From Paraferrimonas sp. SM1919 (GTDB lineage: Bacteria > Pseudomonadota > Gammaproteobacteria > Enterobacterales > Shewanellaceae), in contig NZ_WINH01000002.1 of NCBI RefSeq assembly GCF_010993985.1, positions 98,091-162,090 of the forward strand: 64,000 nucleotides of DNA, given 5' to 3'. Under the pieces are notes generated by a model, which did not search any database, was not told where the DNA came from, and saw only the letters and a list, made by a program, of their open reading frames with translations. This document shows positions 52,859 through 60,757 of the stretch, one piece after another. The first letter of the stretch is position 1. Each line of letters begins with the position of its first letter. Made by a program: the position numbers and the translations under genes.

Positions 52859-55486
52859 ATGCAGCATATGACTACTGCCGAATTAAGAAATGCATTTTTT
52901 GATTTCTTCGCGCAAAACGGCCACCAAGTAGTGAGCTCTAGCTCGCTGGTACCTCATAATGACCCAACTCTGCTATTTACAAACGCAGGGATGAACCAAT
53001 TTAAAGACTTGTTTCTAGGTCTGGAAACCCGCGACTACAGCCGTGCCGTGAGTTCACAACGTTGCGTTCGTGCTGGTGGTAAGCATAATGATTTAGATAA
53101 CGTAGGTTACACGGCTCGTCACCATACTTTCTTTGAAATGTTAGGTAACTTCAGCTTTGGTGACTATTTCAAGCGCGATGCGATTAAGTATGCTTGGAAA
53201 TTCCTAACCGAAGTGTTGCAATTGCCAACTGAAAAGTTACTGGTTACTGTTTACGAAACCGATGATGAAGCTTACAACATCTGGAAAGATGAGATGGGCC
53301 TTCCTGAAGAAAAGATCATCCGTATTGGTGATAAGTCTCCTGAAAAGAAATTTGAATCAGATAACTTTTGGGCGATGGGTGATACCGGTCCTTGTGGTCC
53401 ATGTTCTGAAATTTTCTACGATCACGGCGAGCACATTTGGGGTGGCGTACCTGGCAGCCCAGAAGAAGATGGCGACCGTTTCATCGAGATTTGGAACCTA
53501 GTATTTATGCAATTTAACCGTCAAGCCGACGGTGAAATGCTACCGCTACCTAAACCATCGGTAGATACCGGTATGGGTCTTGAGCGTATCTCTGCGATTT
53601 TACAGGGCGTTCACTCAAACTATGAAATCGATGTTTTCCAAGCACTGATCAAACAAACCGCAGAGCTATTAGGTGTAACGGATCTTGAGAATAAATCTTT
53701 ACGTGTCATTGCCGATCACATTCGTTCATGTGCCTTCTTAATTGCTGATGGCGCGATGCCATCGAATGAAAGCCGTGGTTATGTAGTGCGCCGTATTATT
53801 CGTCGTGCGGTACGTCATGGTTACAAGCTTGGTGCCAAAGATACTTTCTTCTATAAGCTAGTAGCTAAACTGATTGAAGTGATGTCAGATGTGGCGGGTG
53901 AGTTAAAAGCGAAACAAGAAATTGTTGAACGTGCCCTAAAAGCCGAAGAAGAGCAATTTGCTCGCACCTTAAGCCGTGGTATGGATTTATTGGCTGACGC
54001 ACTAACCAACCTTGAGGGTAAAGAGTTGGATGGCGAAACCGTATTTAAACTTTACGATACCTATGGTTTCCCTGCGGATTTAACGGCTGATGTATGTCGT
54101 GAGCGTGATATTGAGATTGACCAAGCTGGCTTTGAAGCCGCAATGGCAGAGCAAAAGAAACGTGCTCAAGAGGCGTCAAACTTTGGTACCGATTACAACC
54201 AAGCCCTGAAGATTGTAGAAGAATCAGAGTTTACTGGTTACAACAAACTGCAAGATGAAGCTAAAGTTGTTGCTATTTATGCCCAAGGCGAATCCGTTGA
54301 GTCTTTAGCCGCTGATACCGATGCCGTTATCGTACTTAGCCACACGCCATTTTATGGCGAATCTGGTGGTCAAGCCGGCGACCTTGGTGTGCTGCAAGCC
54401 GCAGCCGCAGAGTTTGTGGTAATGGACACCCAAAAATACGACAAAGCCATTGGCCATATTGGTAAGCTAAGCGCTGGTTCGATTAAAGTGGGTGATACCC
54501 TGGCGGCTGTTGTGGATAGCGACAACCGCATTGAATCAGGTCTAAACCACTCGGTTACTCACTTATTGCATGCCGCTCTGCGTCAGGTTCTTGGTGAACA
54601 CGTTACTCAAAAAGGTTCTCTAGTTAAAGCTGACTACCTTCGTTTTGACTTCTCACACTTTGAAGGTGTGACTCACGCACAACTAGTCGAAGTGGAAGCC
54701 CTAGTAAACAGTCAAATTCGTGCCAACCACGAAGTATTAACGGCTGAGATGTCACTTGAACAAGCTAAAGAAAAAGGTGCCATGGCACTGTTTGGTGAAA
54801 AGTACGAAGGTACTGTGCGAGTTGTGACCATGGGCGACTTCTCAATTGAGCTTTGCGGTGGTACCCACGTTAAGCGTACCGGTGATATTGGTCTATTTAG
54901 TATTATTTCTGAAGGTGGTATTGCTGCAGGTGTGCGTCGTATTGAGGCGGTAACAGGTCGTAAGGCTCTAAACCATATTCATGCTCAGCAAAGTCAGTTA
55001 GGTCAAATTGCAAGCCTACTGAAATCTGACGTTGCTAGCTCTACTGACAAATTGCAAGCAGCTCTAGATAAAACTAAAGCGCTTGAAAAAGAATTAAGCC
55101 AACTTAAAGACAAGTTAAACGCAGCTGCCAGCGCAGATATGGCCGGTTCCGCAATTGAAATCAATGGTGCGAAAGTCTTGATAAAATTACTGGACAGTGC
55201 GGATCCTAAATCTTTACGAGGAATGGTCGACGAGTTGAAACAAAAGCTAGGTTCAGGTGTCGTAGTACTGGGTACTGCCAATGGTGACAAAGTAAGTTTA
55301 ATTGCTGGTGTTACTAAAGATCTGACCGCTAAGGTTAAAGCTGGCCCACTTATTGGTGAGATCGCTCAAATTGTTGGTGGTAAAGGTGGTGGTCGCCCTG
55401 ATATGGCTCAAGCAGGTGGTAATGATGCCAGTCAGTTAGCGGCAGCTTTAGATAAAGCCAATGAACTGGTTACTGCTCAACTCTAA
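52859..55486 (+). CDS. alaS: Alanyl-tRNA synthetase
   Basis: An 875-residue enzyme of normal length. Class II core with [37 protein letters not shown] and [12 protein letters not shown]; editing domain with [11 protein letters not shown] and [15 protein letters not shown] (zinc-binding His and Cys); C-terminal C-Ala domain with [15 protein letters not shown]. It charges tRNA-Ala, including tmRNA encoded elsewhere in the window, and edits Ser/Gly mischarging. Codon use is noticeably more optimal than in the neighbouring island. AGGA lies 7 bases before the ATG. Confidence 0.98.
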   Translation: MQHMTTAELRNAFFDFFAQNGHQVVSSSSLVPHNDPTLLFTNAGMNQFKDLFLGLETRDYSRAVSSQRCVRAGGKHNDLDNVGYTARHHTFFEMLGNFSFGDYFKRDAIKYAWKFLTEVLQLPTEKLLVTVYETDDEAYNIWKDEMGLPEEKIIRIGDKSPEKKFESDNFWAMGDTGPCGPCSEIFYDHGEHIWGGVPGSPEEDGDRFIEIWNLVFMQFNRQADGEMLPLPKPSVDTGMGLERISAILQGVHSNYEIDVFQALIKQTAELLGVTDLENKSLRVIADHIRSCAFLIADGAMPSNESRGYVVRRIIRRAVRHGYKLGAKDTFFYKLVAKLIEVMSDVAGELKAKQEIVERALKAEEEQFARTLSRGMDLLADALTNLEGKELDGETVFKLYDTYGFPADLTADVCRERDIEIDQAGFEAAMAEQKKRAQEASNFGTDYNQALKIVEESEFTGYNKLQDEAKVVAIYAQGESVESLAADTDAVIVLSHTPFYGESGGQAGDLGVLQAAAAEFVVMDTQKYDKAIGHIGKLSAGSIKVGDTLAAVVDSDNRIESGLNHSVTHLLHAALRQVLGEHVTQKGSLVKADYLRFDFSHFEGVTHAQLVEVEALVNSQIRANHEVLTAEMSLEQAKEKGAMALFGEKYEGTVRVVTMGDFSIELCGGTHVKRTGDIGLFSIISEGGIAAGVRRIEAVTGRKALNHIHAQQSQLGQIASLLKSDVASSTDKLQAALDKTKALEKELSQLKDKLNAAASADMAGSAIEINGAKVLIKLLDSADPKSLRGMVDELKQKLGSGVVVLGTANGDKVSLIAGVTKDLTAKVKAGPLIGEIAQIVGGKGGGRPDMAQAGGNDASQLAAALDKANELVTAQL

Positions 55487-55500
55487 AAACATTGAGACTA

Positions 55501-55542
55501 TGGCTTTTGTGATAGGAATCTAATATCCTACTACAGAAGCCA
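55501..55542 (+). other. Two-part hairpin between alaS and csrA
   Basis: TGGCTTTTGT (55501-55510) pairs with ACAGAAGCCA (55533-55542) with one G-U, and an inner TAGGA / TCCTA stem follows. It lies 15 bases after the alaS stop codon and has no T-run. It may be an mRNA 3' end, a processing site or a structured leader. Confidence 0.5.
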
Positions 55543-55676
55543 AGACTTAATTAAATGCAAATAAAGTGTTGCCTTGGTGTTGCAGTAAGTTGTGATATTG
55601 AACTCTAAATTATTATTTTTTTAGCTAAAATTAAGTATTGTGCAATTAATATTGTGTTTTTGTACTAAGCTAGTCT

Positions 55677-55682
55677 TATAAT
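55677..55682 (+). promoter_or_regulatory. Candidate -10 element of csrA
   Basis: TATAAT at 55677-55682, 62 bases upstream of csrA, with a weak TTGTGT at 55652-55657 (19-base spacing). Confidence 0.4.
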
Positions 55683-55743
55683 AGAGTGAATTAAAATTCG
55701 ATGCATTTAATGAATATAACATTAGTAATAGAGGAGCTAACTA

Positions 55744-55941
55744 ATGCTAATTTTGACTCGCCGCGTAGGTGAAACCCTAATGATAGGTGATGAAGTAACA
55801 GTTACAGTTTTGGGTGTTAAAGGTAATCAAGTAAGAATTGGTGTAAATGCACCCAAAGAAGTTTCAGTGCATCGTGAAGAAATATACCAAAGGATCCAAT
55901 CAGAGAAGAGTGGTAATACCTCACCAGATGGTAATTTCTAA
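55744..55941 (+). CDS. csrA: Carbon storage regulator CsrA
   Basis: A 65-residue RNA-binding dimer, starting [20 protein letters not shown] with the conserved first-strand Arg/Thr residues and containing [25 protein letters not shown]. It binds GGA motifs in mRNA leaders to control translation. GAGG precedes the ATG; the leader contains GAGGAGC, a plausible CsrA self-binding site overlapping the Shine-Dalgarno region. In Shewanella lysC usually lies between alaS and csrA; here nothing does. Confidence 0.98.
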   Translation: MLILTRRVGETLMIGDEVTVTVLGVKGNQVRIGVNAPKEVSVHREEIYQRIQSEKSGNTSPDGNF

Positions 55942-55942
55942 A

Positions 55943-55971
55943 TAAAAAACCAGCATTAGCTGGTTTTTTTA
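55943..55971 (+). terminator. Terminator of csrA
   Basis: Stem AACCAGC (55948-55954) / GCTGGTT (55959-55965) with loop ATTA followed by a T-run. Confidence 0.92.
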
Positions 55972-56097
55972 TGCCCGAATTTACAATTTCATACCTTAAA
56001 AATGTTAGCTTTGATTAAAAGCTGTTCGCTTGATTGTGTTTTTCTAAAAATGGTTTGACTTATCCATTCAAAAAGGCAAAATAGCCTCTGTTGAAAC

Positions 56098-56190
56098 GGT
56101 GAGGTGGCCGAGTGGCTGAAGGCGCTCCCCTGCTAAGGGAGTATAGGGTTTGTAGCCCTATCGAGGGTTCGAATCCCTCCCTCACCGCCA
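56098..56190 (+). tRNA. serX: tRNA-Ser(GCU)
   Basis: A 93-base class II tRNA with encoded CCA: acceptor GGTGAGG / CCTCACC, anticodon loop CTGCTAA (anticodon GCT), a long variable arm and GGTTCGAATCC T-arm. It reads AGC/AGU codons. The position downstream of csrA and upstream of tRNA-Arg is the classical gammaproteobacterial order. The symbol serX is given by analogy with E. coli. Confidence 0.96.
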
Positions 56191-56211
56191 TTTCGACAAC
56201 AACTTTAGAAT

Positions 56212-56288
56212 GCGTCCGTAGCTCAGCTGGATAGAGTACCTGGCTACGAACCAGGCGGTCGGAGGTTCGAATCCTCCCGGACGCGCCA
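56212..56288 (+). tRNA. tRNA-Arg(ACG), copy 1
   Basis: A 77-base tRNA with encoded CCA: acceptor GCGTCCG / CGGACGC, D-arm AGCTCAGCTGGATAGAGT, anticodon loop CTACGAA (anticodon ACG, to be edited to ICG), T-arm GGTTCGAATCC. Identical to copies 2 and 3. Confidence 0.97.
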
Positions 56289-56327
56289 TTAACTTATCTA
56301 GTTAACTTTCACCATGGATGATGAATG

Positions 56328-56358
56328 AAACTGCCCTTAAGGCAGTTTTTTTATTTTT
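56328..56358 (+). terminator. Terminator between tRNA-Arg copies 1 and 2
   Basis: Perfect stem AAACTGCC (56328-56335) / GGCAGTTT (56341-56348) with loop CTTAA and a long T-rich run. It implies a transcription unit ending after copy 1 and a separate start, or read-through, for copies 2 and 3. Confidence 0.85.
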
Positions 56359-56376
56359 CTTTGTCAAAAATCTGTT

Positions 56377-56453
56377 GCGTCCGTAGCTCAGCTGGATAGA
56401 GTACCTGGCTACGAACCAGGCGGTCGGAGGTTCGAATCCTCCCGGACGCGCCA
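56377..56453 (+). tRNA. tRNA-Arg(ACG), copy 2
   Basis: Same 77 bases as copy 1, including the encoded CCA; anticodon ACG. It is 89 bases after copy 1, with a terminator between. Confidence 0.97.
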
Positions 56454-56497
56454 TTCAACTTGAATGGTGACACAGATTATCAACTACTGCCTATTGC

Positions 56498-56574
56498 GCG
56501 TCCGTAGCTCAGCTGGATAGAGTACCTGGCTACGAACCAGGCGGTCGGAGGTTCGAATCCTCCCGGACGCGCCA
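56498..56574 (+). tRNA. tRNA-Arg(ACG), copy 3
   Basis: Identical to copies 1 and 2; 44 bases after copy 2 with no terminator between, so copies 2 and 3 are probably one transcript. Confidence 0.97.
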
Positions 56575-56706
56575 TCATTCATTGGTTTTCGAAACCATCC
56601 CTCAAAATGATTAAAATGTCGCTATGTTGCTGCCTATTTGGCACTTCAGTGAAATTTATGTTCATTATCAAACATATCAAGGTTTTATTTGTCATTAGTA
56701 TTAGAA

Positions 56707-56724
56707 GTGACATAATACTGTAAT
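56707..56724 (+). promoter_or_regulatory. Pho box upstream of phoB
   Basis: Two PhoB heptamers GTGACAT (56707-56713) and CTGTAAT (56718-56724) separated by AATA, giving the required 11-base phase; they match CTGTCAT at 5 and 6 of 7 positions. Placed about 50 bases before the phoB start, it suggests phosphate-starvation autoinduction. Confidence 0.72.
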
Positions 56725-56775
56725 ATAAACTTCTCATAATCATATTAAATTGATTTAATGGCTATGGTAAAAACA

Positions 56776-57465
56776 ATGGCGGCGAGAATTTTAGTTGTAG
56801 AGGATGAATCAGCTATCCGTGAAATGCTCACTTTTGTGTTGGAACAACATGGATTTAATATCGTTTCGGCAGAAGATTTTGACAGTGCTGAAGCTAGGCT
56901 GGTTGAACCTTATCCAGATCTTATTTTACTTGATTGGATGTTTCCTGGCGGTGGTGGGATCCAGTTTGCTAAACAGATAAAATCTGATGAATTCACCCGT
57001 CAGATCCCGATTATTATGTTGACTGCCCGTGGTGAAGAAGAAGATAAAGTAAAAGGTTTAGAGGTTGGTGCTGATGATTACGTCACTAAGCCTTTCTCAC
57101 CTAAAGAATTAATCGCAAGAATTAAAGCGGTGTTAAGGCGCGCTGCACCTACCCGTTTAGAAGAGGCCATAGAGATTGGTGGCTTAAGTTTAGATCCTGT
57201 CAGTCATCGAGTAATGGCAAACGAGCAGGCCATAGAGATGGGGCCGACAGAATTTAAATTGTTGCACTTTTTTATGACGCACCTAGAGCGTGTGTATTCC
57301 CGTGAACAATTACTCGATCATGTATGGGGAACAAATGTTTATGTTGAAGACCGTACTGTCGATGTGCATATTCGTCGTCTTCGTAAAGCAATGGAAAATA
57401 CTGGTCATGATAAATTTATTCAAACTGTTCGTGGTTCGGGTTATCGATTTTCCACTAGAGTATAG
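56776..57465 (+). CDS. phoB: Phosphate regulon response regulator PhoB
   Basis: The 229-residue OmpR-type regulator is the same length as E. coli PhoB when started at 56776 ([17 protein letters not shown]); in-frame ATGs at 56758 and 56764 give six or four extra residues with no better ribosome-binding site. Phospho-acceptor Asp53 is in [10 protein letters not shown]; the receiver ends with the conserved [10 protein letters not shown]; the winged-helix domain has [20 protein letters not shown] and [11 protein letters not shown]. It binds the Pho boxes at 56707, 59028 and 60682 when phosphate is scarce. phoR follows 5 bases later. Confidence 0.96.
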   Translation: MAARILVVEDESAIREMLTFVLEQHGFNIVSAEDFDSAEARLVEPYPDLILLDWMFPGGGGIQFAKQIKSDEFTRQIPIIMLTARGEEEDKVKGLEVGADDYVTKPFSPKELIARIKAVLRRAAPTRLEEAIEIGGLSLDPVSHRVMANEQAIEMGPTEFKLLHFFMTHLERVYSREQLLDHVWGTNVYVEDRTVDVHIRRLRKAMENTGHDKFIQTVRGSGYRFSTRV

Positions 57466-57470
57466 TGTAG

Positions 57471-58751
57471 ATGTTTAAAACTTTTACTCGCCTAAAGTTA
57501 GCCACCAGAATAAGTGGCTATTTTTCTCTAGCTTTACTGATCGGTTTAATAACGGATCAAATCCTCTTATCTTCTCTGATCATTTGCATCATTTTACTTA
57601 TCTGGCATTACCGTCAAATTTTTCGTTTAAGTCATTGGCTTTGGGAAGATAGGAAATTTACCCCACCTACTGGCCGAGGCAGTTGGGAAATTGTGTTTAA
57701 TGGTATTTATCGTCTACAAGGAAAACAGCGTAAACGCAGTAATCAGTTAGCAAAATTATTAGCTCGTTTTCGTGAAGGTGCAGAAGCATTACCTGACGCT
57801 GCGATAGTATTAGATTCTGATTTCGCTATTTTATGGTGCAATAAACTTGCTTGTTTAATCTTGGGGTTACGTTGGCCTCAAGACAGTCATCAACGAATAG
57901 ATAACCTTATCCGTCAACCAGAATTTGTGCGCTATTTGCGCAGGAAAAATTTTGATGAGCCCTTAGAGTTGCCATCCCACCTAGCTGAGGCTAGAACTAT
58001 AGAATTTCGAGTGATGCCATATGGTGATAATCAGTATTTGATGGTCGCGCGTGATATGACTCGCTTGAGGCAACTTGAAAAAATGCGCAAAGAATTTGTC
58101 GCTAATGTGTCTCATGAACTAAAAACGCCACTAACAGTATTGCAAGGTTATGTCGAATTACTTGAAGGTATGGACAATGATGGTTTACCTATTCCAGTGA
58201 AGCCAATGCAGCAGCAAACTGAGCGTATGCGAGATATGGTTGAACAGCTGTTGACCCTGTCAAAAATTGAAGTCGGCGAGGGCATTGATCTCAATAGCAA
58301 AGTCGATATCCATGGTCTATTTAAAACCCTTCAAGAAGAAGCTGAGGCTTTGGCAAAAGGGGAGCATAAACTTGAGTTTAATATTGATTCTAGTATTCAG
58401 ATAGCTGGTGAATATTCATTAATTTATAGCGCTTGTTCTAACTTGATTTCGAATGCGATTCGTTACAGTGAAGCAACAAAAATAGTGATCAACTGGCAAA
58501 GAACCTCTCTGGGAGCTGAATTTAGCGTGCATGACAACGGCAAAGGCATCGATGCCAGACATATCCCCAGATTAACCGAAAGATTTTATCGTATTGACAA
58601 GGGCCGCTCCTCTGCAAATGGAGGAACAGGTTTAGGGTTAGCAATTGTTAAACACGCTTTGAGTCACCACCATACAAAATTAAGCATTTATTCTGAAGTG
58701 GGTAAAGGGAGTCGTTTCAGTTTTACTATCCCACCGACTCTGATTAAGTAA
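57471..58751 (+). CDS. phoR: Phosphate regulon sensor kinase PhoR
   Basis: A 426-residue inner-membrane kinase. Two membrane helices lie at about 15-46, then a charged region, a PAS-like domain (about 105-195), the H-box VANVSHELKTPLTVLQGYVE with His215, and the ATPase core with N-box SNLISNAIRYS, G1 HDNGKGIDARHIPRLTERFYR and G2 GGTGLGLAIVKH. Five bases separate it from phoB. It senses Pst/PhoU status rather than an external ligand in related bacteria. A terminator follows. Confidence 0.95.
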   Translation: MFKTFTRLKLATRISGYFSLALLIGLITDQILLSSLIICIILLIWHYRQIFRLSHWLWEDRKFTPPTGRGSWEIVFNGIYRLQGKQRKRSNQLAKLLARFREGAEALPDAAIVLDSDFAILWCNKLACLILGLRWPQDSHQRIDNLIRQPEFVRYLRRKNFDEPLELPSHLAEARTIEFRVMPYGDNQYLMVARDMTRLRQLEKMRKEFVANVSHELKTPLTVLQGYVELLEGMDNDGLPIPVKPMQQQTERMRDMVEQLLTLSKIEVGEGIDLNSKVDIHGLFKTLQEEAEALAKGEHKLEFNIDSSIQIAGEYSLIYSACSNLISNAIRYSEATKIVINWQRTSLGAEFSVHDNGKGIDARHIPRLTERFYRIDKGRSSANGGTGLGLAIVKHALSHHHTKLSIYSEVGKGSRFSFTIPPTLIK

Positions 58752-58780
58752 TAAAAAAGGCGCGTAAGCGCCTTTTTTAT
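58752..58780 (+). terminator. Terminator of phoBR
   Basis: Stem AAGGCGC / GCGCCTT with loop GTAA and a T-run, 8 bases after the phoR stop codon; an A-run on the left. Confidence 0.92.
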
Positions 58781-58781
58781 T

Positions 58782-59016
58782 TAGGTCGCTACGCTACGAG
58801 AGCACTTCGCTCCGAGATCGGGCTCCGCCCTTCGAGGGCGTCACTTCGTGACTGCGAGAAAAAACTTGAGTACAGAGTACGGATGTACTGAAGTCCGTAA
58901 TCCGTAATCCCTCGGTTCTCGAAGGCGAAGCCGCTCTCGTTTCTCGCTTCTGTGCTCTGTAGCAACGAAGTTGCGTTCTGTAGGGCGCAGCCCGTGCTAA
59001 AGGCCGAAGGCCGTAC
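58782..59016. repeat. Micro-hairpin repeat block D
   Basis: The space between the phoR terminator and the pstS promoter holds GC-TAC-GC (58788-58794), GGGC-TCC-GCCC (58820-58830), GTCAC-TTC-GTGAC (58840-58852), GGC-GAA-GCC (58924-58932), GCAAC-GAA-GTTGC (58962-58974), GGGC-GCA-GCCC (58983-58993) and GGCC-GAA-GGCC (59002-59012). Linkers CTGTAG and GTGCTAAA and the internal tgaagtccgtaatcc match blocks A-C. Two stems in it (GAGC..GCTC near 58800, GCCC..GGGC at 58827-58839) have five-base loops instead. No ORF is present. Confidence 0.82.
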
Positions 59017-59027
59017 TATTTTTTTCG

Positions 59028-59067
59028 CTGTAACATAAGTGTCACCTTTAGGTCATATAATTGTCAT
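59028..59067 (+). promoter_or_regulatory. Double Pho box upstream of pstS
   Basis: Four PhoB heptamers at exact 11-base intervals: CTGTAAC (59028), GTGTCAC (59039), AGGTCAT (59050) and TTGTCAT (59061), separated by ATAA, CTTT and ATAA. This arrangement binds two PhoB dimers. A -10-like TAGGAT at 59075-59080 follows. Confidence 0.85.
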
Positions 59068-59126
59068 CGGAAGTTAGGATACTGACCACGTTGAAAATTA
59101 ACACGCTTATTAAATGGAGCACAACA

Positions 59127-60098
59127 ATGAAACTTAAACAGATTGCTAGCGCTTTGGCTTTAACTGCAGCTGCAGCCTTTTCTGCAAACTCAATTGCCGC
59201 AGTTGAAAAAGGCATTCCAGTTTACCAAAAAACTAGCGGCGTTTCAGGTAACCTTTCTTCTGTGGGTTCGGATACCCTAGCGAACATGATGACCCTATGG
59301 GCTGAAGAATTTAAACATATTTATCCTAACGTAAACGTACAAATTCAAGCCGCGGGTTCTTCAACGGCGCCACCGGCACTAACTGAAGGTACGTCTCAGT
59401 TTGGCCCGATGAGCCGCGCAATGAAATCAAGCGAAATTGAAGCGTTTGAAAAACATTACGGTTACAAGCCTACCGCAATCAGAGTGGCAATTGATGCTCT
59501 AGCGGTGTTTGTACACAAAGATAACCCAATTGAAGGTCTGTCAATTGCTCAAGTAGACGGTATTTTCTCGGCGACCAATAAGTGTCGTGGCGAAAACATT
59601 GAGCGTTGGGGGGAAGCGGGCCTAACAGGTGCATGGGCCAACCGTGACATACAGCTCTACGGTCGTAACTCGGTATCTGGAACTTACGGTTACTTCAAGA
59701 AAAAAGCCCTTTGTAAAGGGGACTTCAAAGCGAACGTAAATGAGCAACCAGGCTCAGCATCGGTAGTATCTTCAATTACTGGCTCTTTAAATGCGATTGG
59801 CTACTCAGGTATTGGTTACCAAACGGCTGGGGTTAAAGCGGTAGCGATTGCTAAGAAAGGTACTAAATACGTTGCTGCAACTAAAGAGAATGCCGCAAAT
59901 GGTAAGTACCCACTATCTCGATTCCTCTACGTTTACGTGAACAAGCACCCTAACAAGCCGCTGGCACCAATGGAGCGTGAATTTATTAAGTTCATTCTTT
60001 CTCAAGAAGGTCAGCAAATCGTAGTCAAAGATGGTTACGTAGCATTACCTGCAGGGGTCGTTCAAGCAGATCTTAAAAAGGCGGGTATCGAGCTTTAA
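59127..60098 (+). CDS. pstS: Phosphate ABC transporter substrate-binding protein PstS
   Basis: A 323-residue periplasmic protein. Signal peptide [20 protein letters not shown] ends near SIAA; the phosphate-binding loops are visible in [33 protein letters not shown] and [19 protein letters not shown]. It belongs to the shorter PstS group common in Shewanella and Vibrio relatives. ATG 59127 follows GGAG; an in-frame start at 59061 lies inside the Pho box and is rejected. It has its own terminator and is separated from pstC by a minus-strand gene. Confidence 0.92.
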   Translation: MKLKQIASALALTAAAAFSANSIAAVEKGIPVYQKTSGVSGNLSSVGSDTLANMMTLWAEEFKHIYPNVNVQIQAAGSSTAPPALTEGTSQFGPMSRAMKSSEIEAFEKHYGYKPTAIRVAIDALAVFVHKDNPIEGLSIAQVDGIFSATNKCRGENIERWGEAGLTGAWANRDIQLYGRNSVSGTYGYFKKKALCKGDFKANVNEQPGSASVVSSITGSLNAIGYSGIGYQTAGVKAVAIAKKGTKYVAATKENAANGKYPLSRFLYVYVNKHPNKPLAPMEREFIKFILSQEGQQIVVKDGYVALPAGVVQADLKKAGIEL

Positions 60099-60117
60099 TC
60101 AATAATCCAACCTACAC

Positions 60118-60156
60118 AGAAGCCACTCAGTTTGTTGAGTGGCTTTTTGTGTTTTT
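60118..60156 (+). terminator. Terminator of pstS
   Basis: Stem AAGCCACTCA (60120-60129) / TGAGTGGCTT (60136-60145) followed by a T-run. Confidence 0.92.
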
Positions 60157-60176
60157 ACAATAAGCGTTTGTTGCCC

Positions 60177-60665
60177 CTAATCAATTTGAATATCGTCACC
60201 AAGCTCATATAGTGCGTCTTTCAGTTGTTCTATGGTGTCGCGATTGCTGCTATCTACCGTGATCTCAGCGTGAAATAGCGCAATTCCTGAGTGGCTGGCA
60301 CTGCTGCGGTAACTGGTCATCTTTTCAATGTTTAAGCCCTGTCCAGAGATGATTTTTGAAATGGCCTGAACGAATCCGATACGGTCATAACCCACAGTGG
60401 TAAAGGTGGTTAATTCGGTGGCTTTATGCTGATTATCGATTGGGCTTACTAGCAAAGACAGTTTGTCAATTTGCTGTAATTTTTCAGTAATCGTTGCAAT
60501 GTTATCGGCACCGGCATCCAGTACAATAATAGCCGCAAAAATATGATATTGGTGGGACAATTCAGATTCCAGCCAATTACCGTGGTTGTCCTTGATTATA
60601 TTGGAGATTTTTTCGACTAAGCCTTGCTCATCGGGCGCTTGTAGGTTGATTAAATAGCGTGGCAT
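60177..60665 (-). CDS. ACT-domain protein, GcvR-like
   Basis: A 162-residue protein with two ACT domains: RYLINLQAPDEQGLVEKISN at the N-terminus and LTTFTTVGYDRIGFVQAISK in the second half, then LFHAEITVDS. This matches the glycine-cleavage repressor GcvR family, which acts by binding GcvA rather than DNA. No gcv genes are near. It splits pstS from pstC and is divergent from pstC; the Pho boxes at 60682 lie in its promoter region and could also influence it. Confidence 0.8.
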   Translation of the reverse strand: MPRYLINLQAPDEQGLVEKISNIIKDNHGNWLESELSHQYHIFAAIIVLDAGADNIATITEKLQQIDKLSLLVSPIDNQHKATELTTFTTVGYDRIGFVQAISKIISGQGLNIEKMTSYRSSASHSGIALFHAEITVDSSNRDTIEQLKDALYELGDDIQID

Positions 60666-60681
60666 AAAACAGTCCTTATCC

Positions 60682-60710
60682 TTGTAATATTGCTGTCACA
60701 TAGTTGAAAT
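60682..60710 (+). promoter_or_regulatory. Pho boxes upstream of pstC
   Basis: Heptamers TTGTAAT (60682), CTGTCAC (60693) and TTGAAAT (60704) at exact 11-base spacing, with ATTG and ATAG between. They indicate a separate PhoB-dependent promoter for pstCA, with a possible -10 TATACT at 60710-60715. Confidence 0.75.
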
Positions 60711-60757
60711 ATACTTGGCAGCAGTTAAGTTGCGAAAGCTAAATTTTTGAGGTTTAA

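Noticed and set aside
56098..56574. tRNA cluster as a genomic-island attachment site
   Set aside because: No integrase, no duplicated tRNA 3' fragment and no foreign genes follow; flanks are core genes csrA and phoB.
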